Shown: positions 48,309 through 57,624 of the stretch, piece after piece
Layout: each line of letters opens with the position of its first letter
Numbering within the stretch: position 1 is the stretch's first letter
Assembly: GCA_017255395.1 (NCBI GenBank)
Contig: JAFKDC010000001.1
Location: forward strand, 186,001-250,000
Length of the DNA stretch: 64,000 bases
Direction: 5' to 3'
From: Enemella evansiae
GTDB taxonomy: Bacteria; Pseudomonadota; Alphaproteobacteria; Rhodobacterales; Rhodobacteraceae
Notes under the pieces: model-generated
Seen by the model: the letters and a program-made list of their open reading frames with translations, nothing else
Database searches by the model: none
Told to the model about the DNA's origin: nothing
Program-made: the position numbers and the translations under genes

Positions 48309-48359
48309 CCGGTTGCCGGGCGGCCCCGTGCCGTCCGGCCCTTCGTTCGCGGGATTCTC

Positions 48360-48881
48360 ATGACATTGCTGACGTGGTCCGAACGGCTGGCGCTGCCCTG
48401 CCGGGCGGTGGCCAAGCTCTGCGGCTGGCTGCTTCTGGTGCTGATGGCCGTCATCCTCTACGACGTGATCGGGCGGCGGTTCTTTTCCACCGGCTCGTTC
48501 AAGCTGCAGGAACTGGAATGGCATCTGCACGGCGCCATCGCGGTGCTGTGCTTCGGCTATGCCTACGTCGAGAACGCCCACGTCCGCATCGACCTGATCA
48601 GCCAGCACATGCGCCGTAATACCCGGCTGTGGTTCGAGATCGTGGCCATCGTGGCCTTCCTGATCCCCTTCATGGCCCTGCTGACCTGGTACGGCTACGA
48701 TTTCACCCTGCGCAGTTTCCAGCGCGGTGAGGGATCGCCCGGCGGGGTCGGCCTGCCGAACCGCTGGATCATCAAGTCGGCCATTCCGCTTGGCGCCGTG
48801 CTGACCATCTTCGGCGGGCTGTCGGTGCTGTTCCGCTGCTTTGCCGCGCTGAAGAACCCCGACCTGGAGGCGCGGATATGA
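48360..48881 (+). CDS. TRAP transporter small membrane subunit (DctQ family)
   Basis: 173 aa with four hydrophobic helices. LLLVLMAVILYDVIGRRFFS in helix 1, LQELEWHLHGAIAVLCFGYA with the conserved EW, and HVRIDLISQHM are the DctQ signature. It overlaps the large subunit gene by 4 nt. It is needed with DctM for sodium-coupled import. Confidence 0.93.
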   Translation: MTLLTWSERLALPCRAVAKLCGWLLLVLMAVILYDVIGRRFFSTGSFKLQELEWHLHGAIAVLCFGYAYVENAHVRIDLISQHMRRNTRLWFEIVAIVAFLIPFMALLTWYGYDFTLRSFQRGEGSPGGVGLPNRWIIKSAIPLGAVLTIFGGLSVLFRCFAALKNPDLEARI

Positions 48882-50242
48882 TCGAGCTGGTTTCCGCCGC
48901 GCTGCCCGGCGCGATGTTCCTGTCGCTGGTGGTGGCGCTGTTCTCGGGCGCCCCCGTCGCGGTGATGCTGATGGGTATCTCGCTGGTCTTCGGCCTGCTT
49001 GCGGTCTGGACCGGCGACATGCGGCTGGTCCACGCGACGCTGCTGCCCAACCGGATCTTTTCCGGCACCATCGAGAACGCGGTGCTGGTGGCCGCGCCGA
49101 TGTTCATCTTCATGGGCCTGATCATGGAGAAGACGCGCATCGCCGAGGATCTTCTGCTGACGCTGCAACGGCTGATGCGCGTGGTGCCCGGCGGTCTTGC
49201 GTTGGCGGTGGTGCTGATGGGCACGATCCTTGCCGCCGCGACCGGCATCATCGGCGCCTCTGTCGTCATGCTGACCGCGCTGGCGATCCCGACCATGGTC
49301 GAGCGCGGCTATGACCGGGGCCTTGCCGCAGGCACCGTGGCCAGCGCCGGGACGCTGGGCATCCTGATCCCGCCCTCGGTCATGCTGGTCTTCATGGGCG
49401 ACCTGCTGTCGATTTCGCTGGGCCGCCTGTTCGTCGCGGCGCTGATGCCCGGCCTGCTGCTGTCGGGCGCCTATGTGATCTACATCGTCCTGCGCTCTTT
49501 CCTGCAACCCTCCATCGCGCCGCGCCAGCCCGCCTCGGACGAGGATCGCGCGGGCCTCTGGCTGGAGTCGCTGAAATCGGTGCTGGCGCCGCTGGTGATG
49601 ATCGTCGCCGTTCTGGGCTCGATCCTCGGCGGCATCGCCACGCCGACCGAGGCCTCGGGCGTGGGCGTCTGCGCGGCGTTGCTGCTGGGCGCGCTGCGCG
49701 GCCGCCTGAACCGCGCCACCCTGTCGGACAGCATGGACGGCTCTATCCGGTCGCTGGGGATGCTGTTCTTTATCTTCGTCGGCGCCACCGCCTTCAGCTA
49801 TATCTTCCGCAAGGTCGGCGGAGAGCACTTCATCGTCGAAAGCGCCAATGCGCTGCCCTTCGGTGACTGGGGCCTCTTGATGGCTATGATGGCGATGATC
49901 TTCGTCATGGGCTTCTTCTTCGACTGGATCGAGATCACGCTGATCATGCTGCCGATCTTCGCGCCCATCGTGCAGGTCATGGATTTGGGCGAGCACGTCG
50001 CGCGGGGCGACATGATCTACTGGTTCGCGATTCTCGTCTCGCTGAATTTGCAGACCTCGTTCCTGACGCCACCTTTCGGCTTTGCGCTGTTCTACCTGAA
50101 GGGCGCGGCGGGCAACCTGCTGTCGATGCGCGACATCTACCGGGGCATCATCCCCTTCGTGCTGATCCAGCTGGTGATCCTTGGCGTGGCCATCGCATGG
50201 CCGGAACTGGCGATGTGGCTGCCGAACAAGGTGTTCAACTGA
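48878..50242 (+). CDS. TRAP transporter large permease subunit (DctM family)
   Basis: 454-aa polytopic permease. SGAPVAVMLMGISLVFGLLA, PMFIFMGLIMEKTRIAEDLL, GTLGILIPPSVMLVFMGDLL, GIATPTEASGVGVCAALLLG and NLQTSFLTPPFGFALFYLKG are family hallmarks. It overlaps dctQ by 4 nt and its stop overlaps the start of the dehydrogenase gene (TGATG), so uptake and the dehydrogenase are made from one message. Confidence 0.95.
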   Translation: MIELVSAALPGAMFLSLVVALFSGAPVAVMLMGISLVFGLLAVWTGDMRLVHATLLPNRIFSGTIENAVLVAAPMFIFMGLIMEKTRIAEDLLLTLQRLMRVVPGGLALAVVLMGTILAAATGIIGASVVMLTALAIPTMVERGYDRGLAAGTVASAGTLGILIPPSVMLVFMGDLLSISLGRLFVAALMPGLLLSGAYVIYIVLRSFLQPSIAPRQPASDEDRAGLWLESLKSVLAPLVMIVAVLGSILGGIATPTEASGVGVCAALLLGALRGRLNRATLSDSMDGSIRSLGMLFFIFVGATAFSYIFRKVGGEHFIVESANALPFGDWGLLMAMMAMIFVMGFFFDWIEITLIMLPIFAPIVQVMDLGEHVARGDMIYWFAILVSLNLQTSFLTPPFGFALFYLKGAAGNLLSMRDIYRGIIPFVLIQLVILGVAIAWPELAMWLPNKVFN

Positions 50243-51036
50243 TGGGGCGGGTTGCGGGCAAATACGCCGTGGTGATCGGCGCGGGATCGGTCGGCGAGGG
50301 CTGGGGCAACGGCAAGGCGGCGGCGGTGCTCTACGCCCGCGAAGGGGCCACGGTGCTCTGTGTCGACCGAAACGCGGAGGCCGCCGAGACGACGGCGGCC
50401 CTGATCCGCGACGAAGGCGGCGCGGCAGAGGTCTTTGCCGGGGACATGACCGATCCCGGGGCCGCGCAGGGCATGGCAGAGGCGGCGCGCGCCATGGGCG
50501 GGCTCGACATCCTGCATTTCAACATCGGCATCAGCACGCCAGGCGGCGTCGAACAGACCGGTTTCGCGGACTGGCAGAAGGTCTTCGCGGTGAACCTCGA
50601 CGCGGCCTTCCACTGCACGCAGGCGGCCCTGCCGCTGCTGGAGCAGGGTGGCGGCGCCATCGTCTATATCTCCAGCCTCGCGGGGGAATCGAACGGGCCG
50701 TATCGCTACGTCGGCTACGAGGCGTCGAAGGCGGCGCTGCAACGGCTGTCGAAATCGGTGGCCATCGAATACGCCGGGCGCGGAGTCCGCGCCAACTGCG
50801 TGCTGCCGGGGATGATCGACACGCCGCACGCGGCCAGCTTCATCGGCCCGGGCACTGACCCCGAGGCGCTGGCCAGGGCGCGGGCGGCCAAGGTGCCGAT
50901 GGGCCGTCAGGGCACCGCATGGGACGTGGCAGAGGCGGCGCTGTTCCTTGCCTCGGACGCGGCGGGCTTCGTCACGGGGGTGGACCTGCGCGTCGACGGC
51001 GGCATGGGCACGCTCTTCGGTTCGGCAGGCGGATAG
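50242..51036 (+). CDS. Short-chain dehydrogenase/reductase (SDR)
   Basis: 264 aa from the ATG at 50242, overlapping the dctM stop by 1 nt. NAD(P)-binding glycine motif GAGSVGEGWG is at residues 13-22, slightly unusual because of the extended loop. The NNAG-equivalent is FNIGIS. Catalytic residues are S145 (VYISSLAG) and Y159-K163 (YEASK). The acid after strand 2 (VLCVDRNAE) suggests NAD preference. It probably oxidises a hydroxy group of the imported acid or of its CoA ester. Specific substrate unknown. Confidence 0.9.
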   Translation: MGRVAGKYAVVIGAGSVGEGWGNGKAAAVLYAREGATVLCVDRNAEAAETTAALIRDEGGAAEVFAGDMTDPGAAQGMAEAARAMGGLDILHFNIGISTPGGVEQTGFADWQKVFAVNLDAAFHCTQAALPLLEQGGGAIVYISSLAGESNGPYRYVGYEASKAALQRLSKSVAIEYAGRGVRANCVLPGMIDTPHAASFIGPGTDPEALARARAAKVPMGRQGTAWDVAEAALFLASDAAGFVTGVDLRVDGGMGTLFGSAGG

Positions 51037-51292
51037 GGCGCGCGGCTTCCCTTCCGGGGCAATGCGCCCCTGTCGCGTGTTCCGACCCATCGCGGCGATG
51101 CGCTGTCGTCGCCGCGGGGGGAAAGCCCTTTCTGGGGGCACCGAATTAATCCGACAGCTGCGCTGCCAAGGGCTTTCCGCCCGGCCTCGACCGGCATGAG
51201 ATCGGCGGCGGAGCGGGTGATCGCCCCTGCCGCCATGCGGGATGGTCGGGCCGACAACGCCGGTCCAACACGGTCAGCCCCGCAGAAGGGCG
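51037..51292. other. Intergenic region between converging SDR and vWA genes
   Basis: 256 bp, no gene seen. An 11-bp inverted repeat GGAAAGCCCTT (51120-51130) / AAGGGCTTTCC (51168-51178) with a 37-bp centre may act as a terminator structure or a repeat end. Confidence 0.5.
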
Positions 51293-52915
51293 TCAGTTGT
51301 TGAACGCCCGCGCGGCCCGCAGCGCGCCCGCGATGTCGCCCTCTGCGTCGATCATCGTGCCGCCGGTCAGGTCGGCGAGGGCCTGAAGTTCGGCGTGGTC
51401 CGCCTCGCCATAGGCGATGGCGATGATCGGAACCGGCGGCGACAGGGGCGTCGCGCGCCGGTGCGCAACCAGCGCCTCGCGGCTGGCCTGCGCCGAGGGG
51501 GCGTCGGTCAGCAGGACGATGGCGGGCAGGCTGCGCCCCAGCGTGCCGTCTTCGGAAAGGCGGGCGAGTTCCTCGTAGGCCTCGTAGAGCGCGTAGTAGA
51601 TGTCGCTGTCCGCGCCGCTCACCTGCTGGCTGGCAAGGAAGCGGCGGGCACGCTCCAGCGCAACGGGCGAGGCGGCCTCGACGCGGATCGGATCGGCGAT
51701 GATCTCGTTGAAGGGCAGGATCACGGCGGCATCGCGCACCGTCGGTTGCAGCCCGTGCCGGACGGCCTGCCTGGGGTCCAGAAGCGTCGTCATCGCTTGC
51801 CGCATCTGGTTGATCGGCGCGCCGCCCATGGAATACGAATGATCGAGCAGCCAGACCGTCAGCGAGGGCTTGCGCAGCGTCGTCTGATACAGCGTCAGCG
51901 CCTGCGCCACCAAATCTGCCGCAAGTGGATCTGGCGCCGTCACGGCCTGCGCGGGCCGCAGGCCGGGGGCGCCGGTCCATGCCGCGCCCTGCGGTTCTGC
52001 GCTGTCGCCCTCTGGCCCGACCGCCCGCAGGCCAAGCCCCTGCATCACCGCCGTGGTCTCGGCGCTTTTCAGGTGCGCAACGAGCGCATGGAAGGCCTCT
52101 TCGCGATCCAGCTCTTCCGGGTCCGTGGGCAGGAAGCCCAGCGTGCTGTCCAGCACCGCCGGCAGGTCCCCGGGGTAGATCACCTGTAGCGCAGAGCCGC
52201 CGGCCTCGGTCAGCAGGCGGTTGGCGCGCAGCGCTTCCGCTTCGGTGTTCAGCATGGCGTCGAGGTGATCGGGATGCGCCACCAGCAGGTCCGCCAGCGC
52301 CAGCGCCCCCGGCGCCGTCCGGTCCACCTGCGCGAGGAAATCGAGCACGGCGTCCAGCGTCTCTGGCACCTTCAGCATGGCGGCATCCAGCGGGCCGTCA
52401 CCGTCCGAGAAGGCGGGAAAGAGGCCAAGGTAGGTCGCCGCGCCAAGGCTGCCCTGCGTGGCAGAGCCGATGCCGAAGCGGAACCAGCCCTCTTTCGCGG
52501 CCTGCGCGATCTCGGCCATGGGCACGGTCTCGCGGTCCGTCCAGCCCATCTCTTGCGCGATCCGCGCCTTGATCGCCAGCACGACGGGCTGCCGCGTCAG
52601 CGCGGTCACATGCTGCATCTGCCCCTCGGGGTCGAGGCGGTCCAGCCAGAGGCGGCTGTCGGTCCAGATCACGTCGGGGCGCGCCCCTGCCTGCCCCAGC
52701 AGGGCACTTGTCATGGCGGTCTCGGGCAGCAGCCGAAGCGTCAGGTCCACCCGGTTCGCCTTGGCCCAGTCCCGCAGCATAGGCTCGTGGATCGCGTGGC
52801 CCGGCGTGGTCACGATGGTCAGCGGCGTCCGGGGTCCGATCTGGCCCGTCGCAAGAAGGATGGCGGTCGTGGTCAGGCCGACAAAGGCCAGAAAGGCTGC
52901 AAGAATGGCTTTCAT
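51293..52915 (-). CDS. Solute-binding-like domain fused to a von Willebrand factor A domain
   Basis: 540 aa from the ATG at 52915. Residues about 4-24 are a hydrophobic anchor or signal (AILAAFLAFVGLTTTAILLA). Residues about 30-300 read like a periplasmic solute-binding protein (LTIVTTPGHAIHEPMLRDWA, PDVIWTDSRLWLDRLDP, FRFGIGSATQGSLGAATYLG). From about 350 a vWA domain begins, with an intact metal-site motif D358-x-S-x-S362 (LLDHSYSMGG), later SDIYYALYEAYEELARL and AIVLLTDAPSAQA. No transporter genes are adjacent. Function unknown; extracytoplasmic protein binding is the best inference. Confidence 0.83.
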   Translation of the reverse strand: MKAILAAFLAFVGLTTTAILLATGQIGPRTPLTIVTTPGHAIHEPMLRDWAKANRVDLTLRLLPETAMTSALLGQAGARPDVIWTDSRLWLDRLDPEGQMQHVTALTRQPVVLAIKARIAQEMGWTDRETVPMAEIAQAAKEGWFRFGIGSATQGSLGAATYLGLFPAFSDGDGPLDAAMLKVPETLDAVLDFLAQVDRTAPGALALADLLVAHPDHLDAMLNTEAEALRANRLLTEAGGSALQVIYPGDLPAVLDSTLGFLPTDPEELDREEAFHALVAHLKSAETTAVMQGLGLRAVGPEGDSAEPQGAAWTGAPGLRPAQAVTAPDPLAADLVAQALTLYQTTLRKPSLTVWLLDHSYSMGGAPINQMRQAMTTLLDPRQAVRHGLQPTVRDAAVILPFNEIIADPIRVEAASPVALERARRFLASQQVSGADSDIYYALYEAYEELARLSEDGTLGRSLPAIVLLTDAPSAQASREALVAHRRATPLSPPVPIIAIAYGEADHAELQALADLTGGTMIDAEGDIAGALRAARAFNN

Positions 52916-53035
52916 CAAAAGAGCCCCGGACAACACGGTGCGGGCATCGTAGCCTGACGGCCAAGGATTGGAACCCGTTTCCGGCTTTTCTTGGCCCGGT
53001 CCGGCAGGTATGCAACCCGGGTCAAGGAGAACGGC

Positions 53036-54121
53036 ATGGCACAGATCGAACCCAAGCCCGGGATCATGGAGATTGCGCTCTACGAAGGCGGCAAGGCCAC
53101 CCTCGACGGCGTCAGCAACGTGGTCAAGCTCAGCTCGAACGAGAACCCCTACGGCCCCAGCCCGGCGGCGCAGGAGGCGGTTCGGCGGACCGTGCATGAG
53201 CTGCACCGCTATCCTTCGACCGATCATGCGGCGCTGCGGCAGGCGATTGCCGAGATGCACGGGCTGGATGCGGCGCGGATCATCTGCGGCGTCGGCTCGG
53301 ACGAGGTCATCCATTTTCTCTGTCAGGCCTATGCCGGGCCGGGCACCGAGGTGATCCACACCGAGCACGGCTTTGCCATGTACCGCATCAGCACGCTGGT
53401 GGCGGGCGGCACACCCGTCGAGGTGCCCGAGCGTGAGCGGGTGACGGATGTGGATTCGATCCTGAATGCCTGCAACGACAGCACGCGCCTGGTCTTCATC
53501 GCCAACCCCAACAACCCCACCGGCACGATGATCGGGCTGGCCGAGATCGAACGGCTGGCCGAGGGGCTGCCGCCGCAGTGCCTGCTGGTGCTGGACGGCG
53601 CCTATGCCGAATACGTCGAGGGTTACGACGGCGGCGCGCGGCTGGTCGAGATGCGCGACAACGTGGTGATGACGCGGACCTTCTCGAAGCTCTACGGGCT
53701 GGGCGGGCTGCGCGTCGGCTGGGGCTATGCGCCGAAGGACGTGATCGACGTGCTGAACCGCGTGCGCGGGCCGTTCAACCTGTCGAGCACCGCGCTGGCC
53801 GCCGCCGAGGCCGCCGTGCGCGACACCGCCTATGTCGAGAAGTGCCGGGACGACAACACCCGCCTGCGGGCGTGGCTGTCCGAGGCGCTGGCCGAACACG
53901 GCGTGCCCTGCGACACTTCGACGGCGAATTTCGTGCTGGCCCGCTTTGCCAGCCGCGAAGAGGCCGAGGCCTGCGACGCCTACCTGCAAACGCAGGGGCT
54001 GATCGTGCGGCGCGTGGCGGGCTACAACCTGCCCAACTGCCTGCGGATCACCGTGGGGGACGAAGCCTCGTGCCGCCGGGTGGCCTATTGCGTGGGGCAG
54101 TTCAAGGCCGGCGCGCGATGA
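53036..54121 (+). CDS. hisC: Histidinol-phosphate/aromatic aminotransferase
   Basis: PLP aminotransferase of fold type I, 361 aa from the ATG at 53036 with CAAGGAGA upstream. [53 protein letters not shown], and the PLP lysine K218 in [19 protein letters not shown] are HisC-type. It overlaps tyrC by 4 nt. This pairing suggests it also, or mainly, transaminates phenylpyruvate/4-hydroxyphenylpyruvate for Tyr and Phe synthesis. The symbol reflects family, not proven substrate. Confidence 0.9.
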   Translation: MAQIEPKPGIMEIALYEGGKATLDGVSNVVKLSSNENPYGPSPAAQEAVRRTVHELHRYPSTDHAALRQAIAEMHGLDAARIICGVGSDEVIHFLCQAYAGPGTEVIHTEHGFAMYRISTLVAGGTPVEVPERERVTDVDSILNACNDSTRLVFIANPNNPTGTMIGLAEIERLAEGLPPQCLLVLDGAYAEYVEGYDGGARLVEMRDNVVMTRTFSKLYGLGGLRVGWGYAPKDVIDVLNRVRGPFNLSSTALAAAEAAVRDTAYVEKCRDDNTRLRAWLSEALAEHGVPCDTSTANFVLARFASREEAEACDAYLQTQGLIVRRVAGYNLPNCLRITVGDEASCRRVAYCVGQFKAGAR

Positions 54122-55041
54122 GCGCTCCGGTCTACGAAAAGGTTGCGCTGCTGGGGTTGGGGCTGATCGCCGGGTCCATCGCTTGGGCCTGCCGCCGCGA
54201 CGATGTGGCGGGCGAGATCCGTGGCTATGCGCGCTCTGCCGAAAGCCGGGACAAGACCCGCAAGCTGGGCTTCTGCGACGTGGTCTGCGACAGCGCGGTC
54301 GAGGCGGTGCAGGACGCTGACCTTGTCGTGCTGGCCGTGCCGGTGGGCGCGATGGGCCCGCTGGCCCGCGAGATCGCGCCGCACCTGAAGCCCGGCTGCA
54401 CGGTGACCGACGTGGGATCGGTCAAGCGCACGGTGATCGAAGAGGTCGCGCCGCACATCCCCGAGGGTGTCCATTTCGTGCCCGCGCACCCCATGGCGGG
54501 GACCGAACATTCCGGGCCGGACGCGGGCTTTGCCTCGCTCTACGACAACCGCTGGTGCCTGATCGTGCCGACCCCCGGCACGCCCGAGGCGGATGTCGCG
54601 CGGCTGGAGGCGTTCTGGCACCGGCTGGGCGCCAATACCGAGCGGATGGAGGCCGATCACCACGACCTCGTCTGCGCCGTGGTCAGCCATATCCCGCACC
54701 TCATCGCCTACACCATGGTGGGCGTGGCCGATGACCTGTCGAAGGTGTCCGAGAAAGAGGTGATCAAGTTCTCTGCCGCCGGGTTTCGGGACTTCACCCG
54801 CATCGCGGCGAGCGATCCGACCATGTGGCGCGACGTCTTCCTGACCAACAAGGAAGCCACGATCGAGATGCTGGGCCGCTTCACCGAAGAACTGTTCGCC
54901 CTGCAACGCGCCATCCGGACGGGCGATGGTGAGCAGCTTCACGCCTATTTCACCCGCACCCGCGCCATCCGCCGTGGCATTCTGCAGGCCGGACAGGATA
55001 CGGATAAACCGGACTTTGGCCGTGCGAAGGTAGACCCGTGA
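54118..55041 (+). CDS. tyrC: Prephenate/arogenate dehydrogenase (TyrA/TyrC type)
   Basis: NAD(P)-dependent enzyme of tyrosine synthesis, 307 aa from the ATG at 54118. Rossmann motif [10 protein letters not shown] (residues 11-20). [59 protein letters not shown] and [20 protein letters not shown] are diagnostic. No chorismate mutase or ACT domain is attached. It sits between the aminotransferase (4-nt overlap) and an extensin-like lipoprotein gene (4-nt overlap). Confidence 0.94.
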   Translation: MSAPVYEKVALLGLGLIAGSIAWACRRDDVAGEIRGYARSAESRDKTRKLGFCDVVCDSAVEAVQDADLVVLAVPVGAMGPLAREIAPHLKPGCTVTDVGSVKRTVIEEVAPHIPEGVHFVPAHPMAGTEHSGPDAGFASLYDNRWCLIVPTPGTPEADVARLEAFWHRLGANTERMEADHHDLVCAVVSHIPHLIAYTMVGVADDLSKVSEKEVIKFSAAGFRDFTRIAASDPTMWRDVFLTNKEATIEMLGRFTEELFALQRAIRTGDGEQLHAYFTRTRAIRRGILQAGQDTDKPDFGRAKVDP

Positions 55042-55697
55042 AACCGATTGCCCTGACCCTGATGCTTGCCCTGACGCTGTCCGGCTGCGGGGGCGCGAAG
55101 GACCGGGCCAAGGAGGGGGTCGCGGGCATGAAGGCCCTCTTCGCCGCCGCCTTCGGCAAGGACGGCTCTGTCGAGGGCGGGGGGCTCTGTGGCGACCCGC
55201 TGCTGGTGGGGGAGGCCGTCGGCGACATTCCCGGGCCCGGCGGCTGCGGCGTCGAGAACGCGGTGCGGCTGCGGTCGGTGGGGCACATCGGCCTGAGCCA
55301 GCCTGCCACCATCGAATGCGGCACCGCCAAGGCGCTGAAGCAATGGTTGCAGGTGGCGGCGGTCCCGGCGGTGGGCGCCAAGGGCGGTGGCATCGGAGAG
55401 CTGCGGGTCGCGGCACATTACGCCTGCCGGACTCGCAACCACAGGGCCGGCGCGCGCCTGTCCGAACACGCCAAGGGCAAGGCCATCGACATCTCGGCGC
55501 TGCATCTGCGCGACGGCACGCAGGTCACGGTTCTGAACGACTGGCGGTCCAAGACCTACGGGCCGGACCTCAAGACCATGCACAGCAGGGCCTGCGGGAT
55601 TTTCGGAACGGTGCTGGGGCCGGGGTCCGACGGCATGCACGAGGACCACTTCCACTTCGACATCGCGCAACACGGCAACGGGCCCTATTGCCGCTGA
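55038..55697 (+). CDS. Extensin-like (DD-peptidase-fold) lipoprotein
   Basis: 219 aa, starting at a GTG that overlaps the tyrC stop. Lipobox LTLSGC gives a lipidated Cys near residue 17. The C-terminal Extensin-like domain carries a likely zinc site: H and D in SEHAKGKAIDISALHLRDG, and H in MHEDHFHFDIAQHG, as in LAS-type peptidases acting on peptidoglycan. Pairs of Cys (GLCGDP, GGCGVE, YACRTR, RACGIF) may form disulfides. A cell-wall hydrolase role is inferred from the fold. Confidence 0.85.
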   Translation: MKPIALTLMLALTLSGCGGAKDRAKEGVAGMKALFAAAFGKDGSVEGGGLCGDPLLVGEAVGDIPGPGGCGVENAVRLRSVGHIGLSQPATIECGTAKALKQWLQVAAVPAVGAKGGGIGELRVAAHYACRTRNHRAGARLSEHAKGKAIDISALHLRDGTQVTVLNDWRSKTYGPDLKTMHSRACGIFGTVLGPGSDGMHEDHFHFDIAQHGNGPYCR

Positions 55698-55898
55698 CCC
55701 GGTCATTGGCTGAACACCCACCCTTTAGTTTGTCTGCTTGGGCCGGGCGGGCGCAAGGTTGACCCGATCCATCCGCCGGTAACAGGGCTGTGGAGCGAAA
55801 CCTGACCTTCGCGCCTGTCATCCCGGTCGGATCGTCGTTTGCAGCTGGCAGGGTCTCGGGGAAAGGATACATCCAAAACCGGCGTCCGGCGGGGCTAA

Positions 55899-55916
55899 GG
55901 CGGGCCGAAGCCCGCC
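55899..55916 (-). terminator. Candidate terminator of the flotillin operon
   Basis: GGCGGGC-CGAA-GCCCGCC hairpin, which on the minus strand has the stable TTCG loop. It lies about 10 bp beyond the flotillin stop codon. The T-run is weak, so confidence is moderate. Confidence 0.5.
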
Positions 55917-55924
55917 CTGCGCTG

Positions 55925-57607
55925 TCATTCGGGCGTTTCGGCTTCTGACGCTTCCGCCTCTGGCGCGGCGGGGCCATTGGCGGCGGCCTTGGGCGTGTCG
56001 CCCTCGCCCATCAGGCCGGAAATCGTGCCGTCCATCGACAGCCCCAGATCCTCGCCCAGCTTGCGCAACGCGGGCATCTGCACGGCCATGCCCATCAGCG
56101 AATCGAGCGCCTGGTTTACCGGAGGCTTGTCGGAGCCCGACCCGTTGAGGCCCGCGCCCGAACCGCCGCCAAGGCCGGTGACCTGATGGATGCGGATCGA
56201 GTCGATCTTCTCGGCGGGCTTGACCGCCTCGGCGAGGATCTTCGGCATCGCATCCAGCCGCGCCAGCGCGACCTTCATGGCGATGAGTTCCGCGGACAAT
56301 GCATTCTCGGCGTCGGTGATGGCGCGCGTACCCTCGGCCTCGGCCAGCATGTCCTTCTTCTTGGCCTCGGCGCGGATGGTGATGGCGTCGGCATCGGCCT
56401 GCGCCTCTTCGCGGCGGGCGTCGGCGCGGTCCTGCGCGGCGTCCTTCTCGGCGGCGGCGGCAAGGCGGACCTTGGTGGCCTCGCGCTCTGCCTCGCGGGC
56501 GGCCTCGATCAGGGCGATCTGCTTCATCCGCTCGGCCTCGGCCACCTGCTTGGCGGTGGTCACGGCCTCCATCGCCTTGGTCGCCTCGGCACGGGCGAGG
56601 TCGGCAGAGGCACGCGCGCGGCTTTCTTCCTCGGACTTCTGCGCGATGATGATCTGGCGTTCCTGATCGGCCACTTCGAGGTCGCGTTCCTTGCTGATCT
56701 CTGCATCACGGATGTTCTTCTCGCGCATGATCTCGGCAGAGCGGATCGCTTCTTCGCGGGCAATCCGCGAGCGTTCCGTCTCGCGCATCGAATCCTCGCG
56801 TCGGGCGGCGATCTCGGCTTCCTGCGCGGCGCGCATAGTTTCAAGCCGCTGGACCTGCTCGATCCGGGCCTGTTCCTCGTCCTGCTCGATCAGGATCTTC
56901 TGGCGCTCGCCTTCCATCTGCGACCGGCGCACGGCGGCGGCGGCTTCCGCCTCGATCGTGGCGCGTTCCTTTTGCGAGTTGCTGATGACCTCGGCCAGAC
57001 GGCGCATACCGACCGCGTTGAAGGCGTTGTTCTCGTCCAGCGCCTCGAAAGGCGTCTGGTCGAGCGCGGTCAGAGAGACGGATTCCAGCGAAAGGCCGTT
57101 CTTGGTCAGGTCCTCGGAGACGGTGTTCTGCACCTCCTGCACGAAATCGGCGCGGTTTTCGTGAAGCGAATCCATGGTCATCTGCGCGGCCACGGCGCGC
57201 AACCCGTCGATCAGCTTGCCCTCGATCATCTCGCGCAGCTGTTCGACGTCGAAGGTGCGGTCGCCCAGCGTCTGGGCGGCGCGGGCGATGCCCTCTTCGG
57301 TCGGGCTGACCGAGACGTAGAACTCGACGCCCACGTCGACGCGCATGCGGTCCTGCGTGATCAGCGCCGCCTCGCCGTCGCGCTTCACCTCCAGCCGGAG
57401 GGTCTTCATGTTGACGGGGCTGACCTCGTGCAACAGCGGCACCACCAGCGTGCCGCCGTCCATCACGACCTTCTTGCCGCCCGCGCCGGTGCGCACGAGG
57501 CTGACCTCGCGCGTGGCGCGGCGGTAGAGGCGGGCCATGACCAGCCCGATCAGGATGAGGAACGCCAGCACCGCGCCGACGATCACGAGGATGAGGGTCA
57601 ATTCCAT
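55925..57607 (-). CDS. Flotillin/SPFH-domain protein (YqiK type)
   Basis: 560 aa. One N-terminal membrane helix (residues about 4-26, ILVIVGAVLAFLILIGLVMA) is followed by an SPFH/band-7 domain (TLVVPLLHEVSPVNMKTLRL, MTMDSLHENRADFVQEVQNT). A long Glu/Ala/Arg-rich coiled coil with many EAE repeats runs from about residues 210-430, then an oligomerisation region and an acidic Ala-rich tail. Flotillins scaffold membrane microdomains. It lies 17 bp downstream of a YqiJ/NfeD-like gene on the same strand, the standard YqiJ-YqiK pairing. Confidence 0.92.
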   Translation of the reverse strand: MELTLILVIVGAVLAFLILIGLVMARLYRRATREVSLVRTGAGGKKVVMDGGTLVVPLLHEVSPVNMKTLRLEVKRDGEAALITQDRMRVDVGVEFYVSVSPTEEGIARAAQTLGDRTFDVEQLREMIEGKLIDGLRAVAAQMTMDSLHENRADFVQEVQNTVSEDLTKNGLSLESVSLTALDQTPFEALDENNAFNAVGMRRLAEVISNSQKERATIEAEAAAAVRRSQMEGERQKILIEQDEEQARIEQVQRLETMRAAQEAEIAARREDSMRETERSRIAREEAIRSAEIMREKNIRDAEISKERDLEVADQERQIIIAQKSEEESRARASADLARAEATKAMEAVTTAKQVAEAERMKQIALIEAAREAEREATKVRLAAAAEKDAAQDRADARREEAQADADAITIRAEAKKKDMLAEAEGTRAITDAENALSAELIAMKVALARLDAMPKILAEAVKPAEKIDSIRIHQVTGLGGGSGAGLNGSGSDKPPVNQALDSLMGMAVQMPALRKLGEDLGLSMDGTISGLMGEGDTPKAAANGPAAPEAEASEAETPE

Positions 57608-57624
57608 GAAGACCTCCTGTTAAC

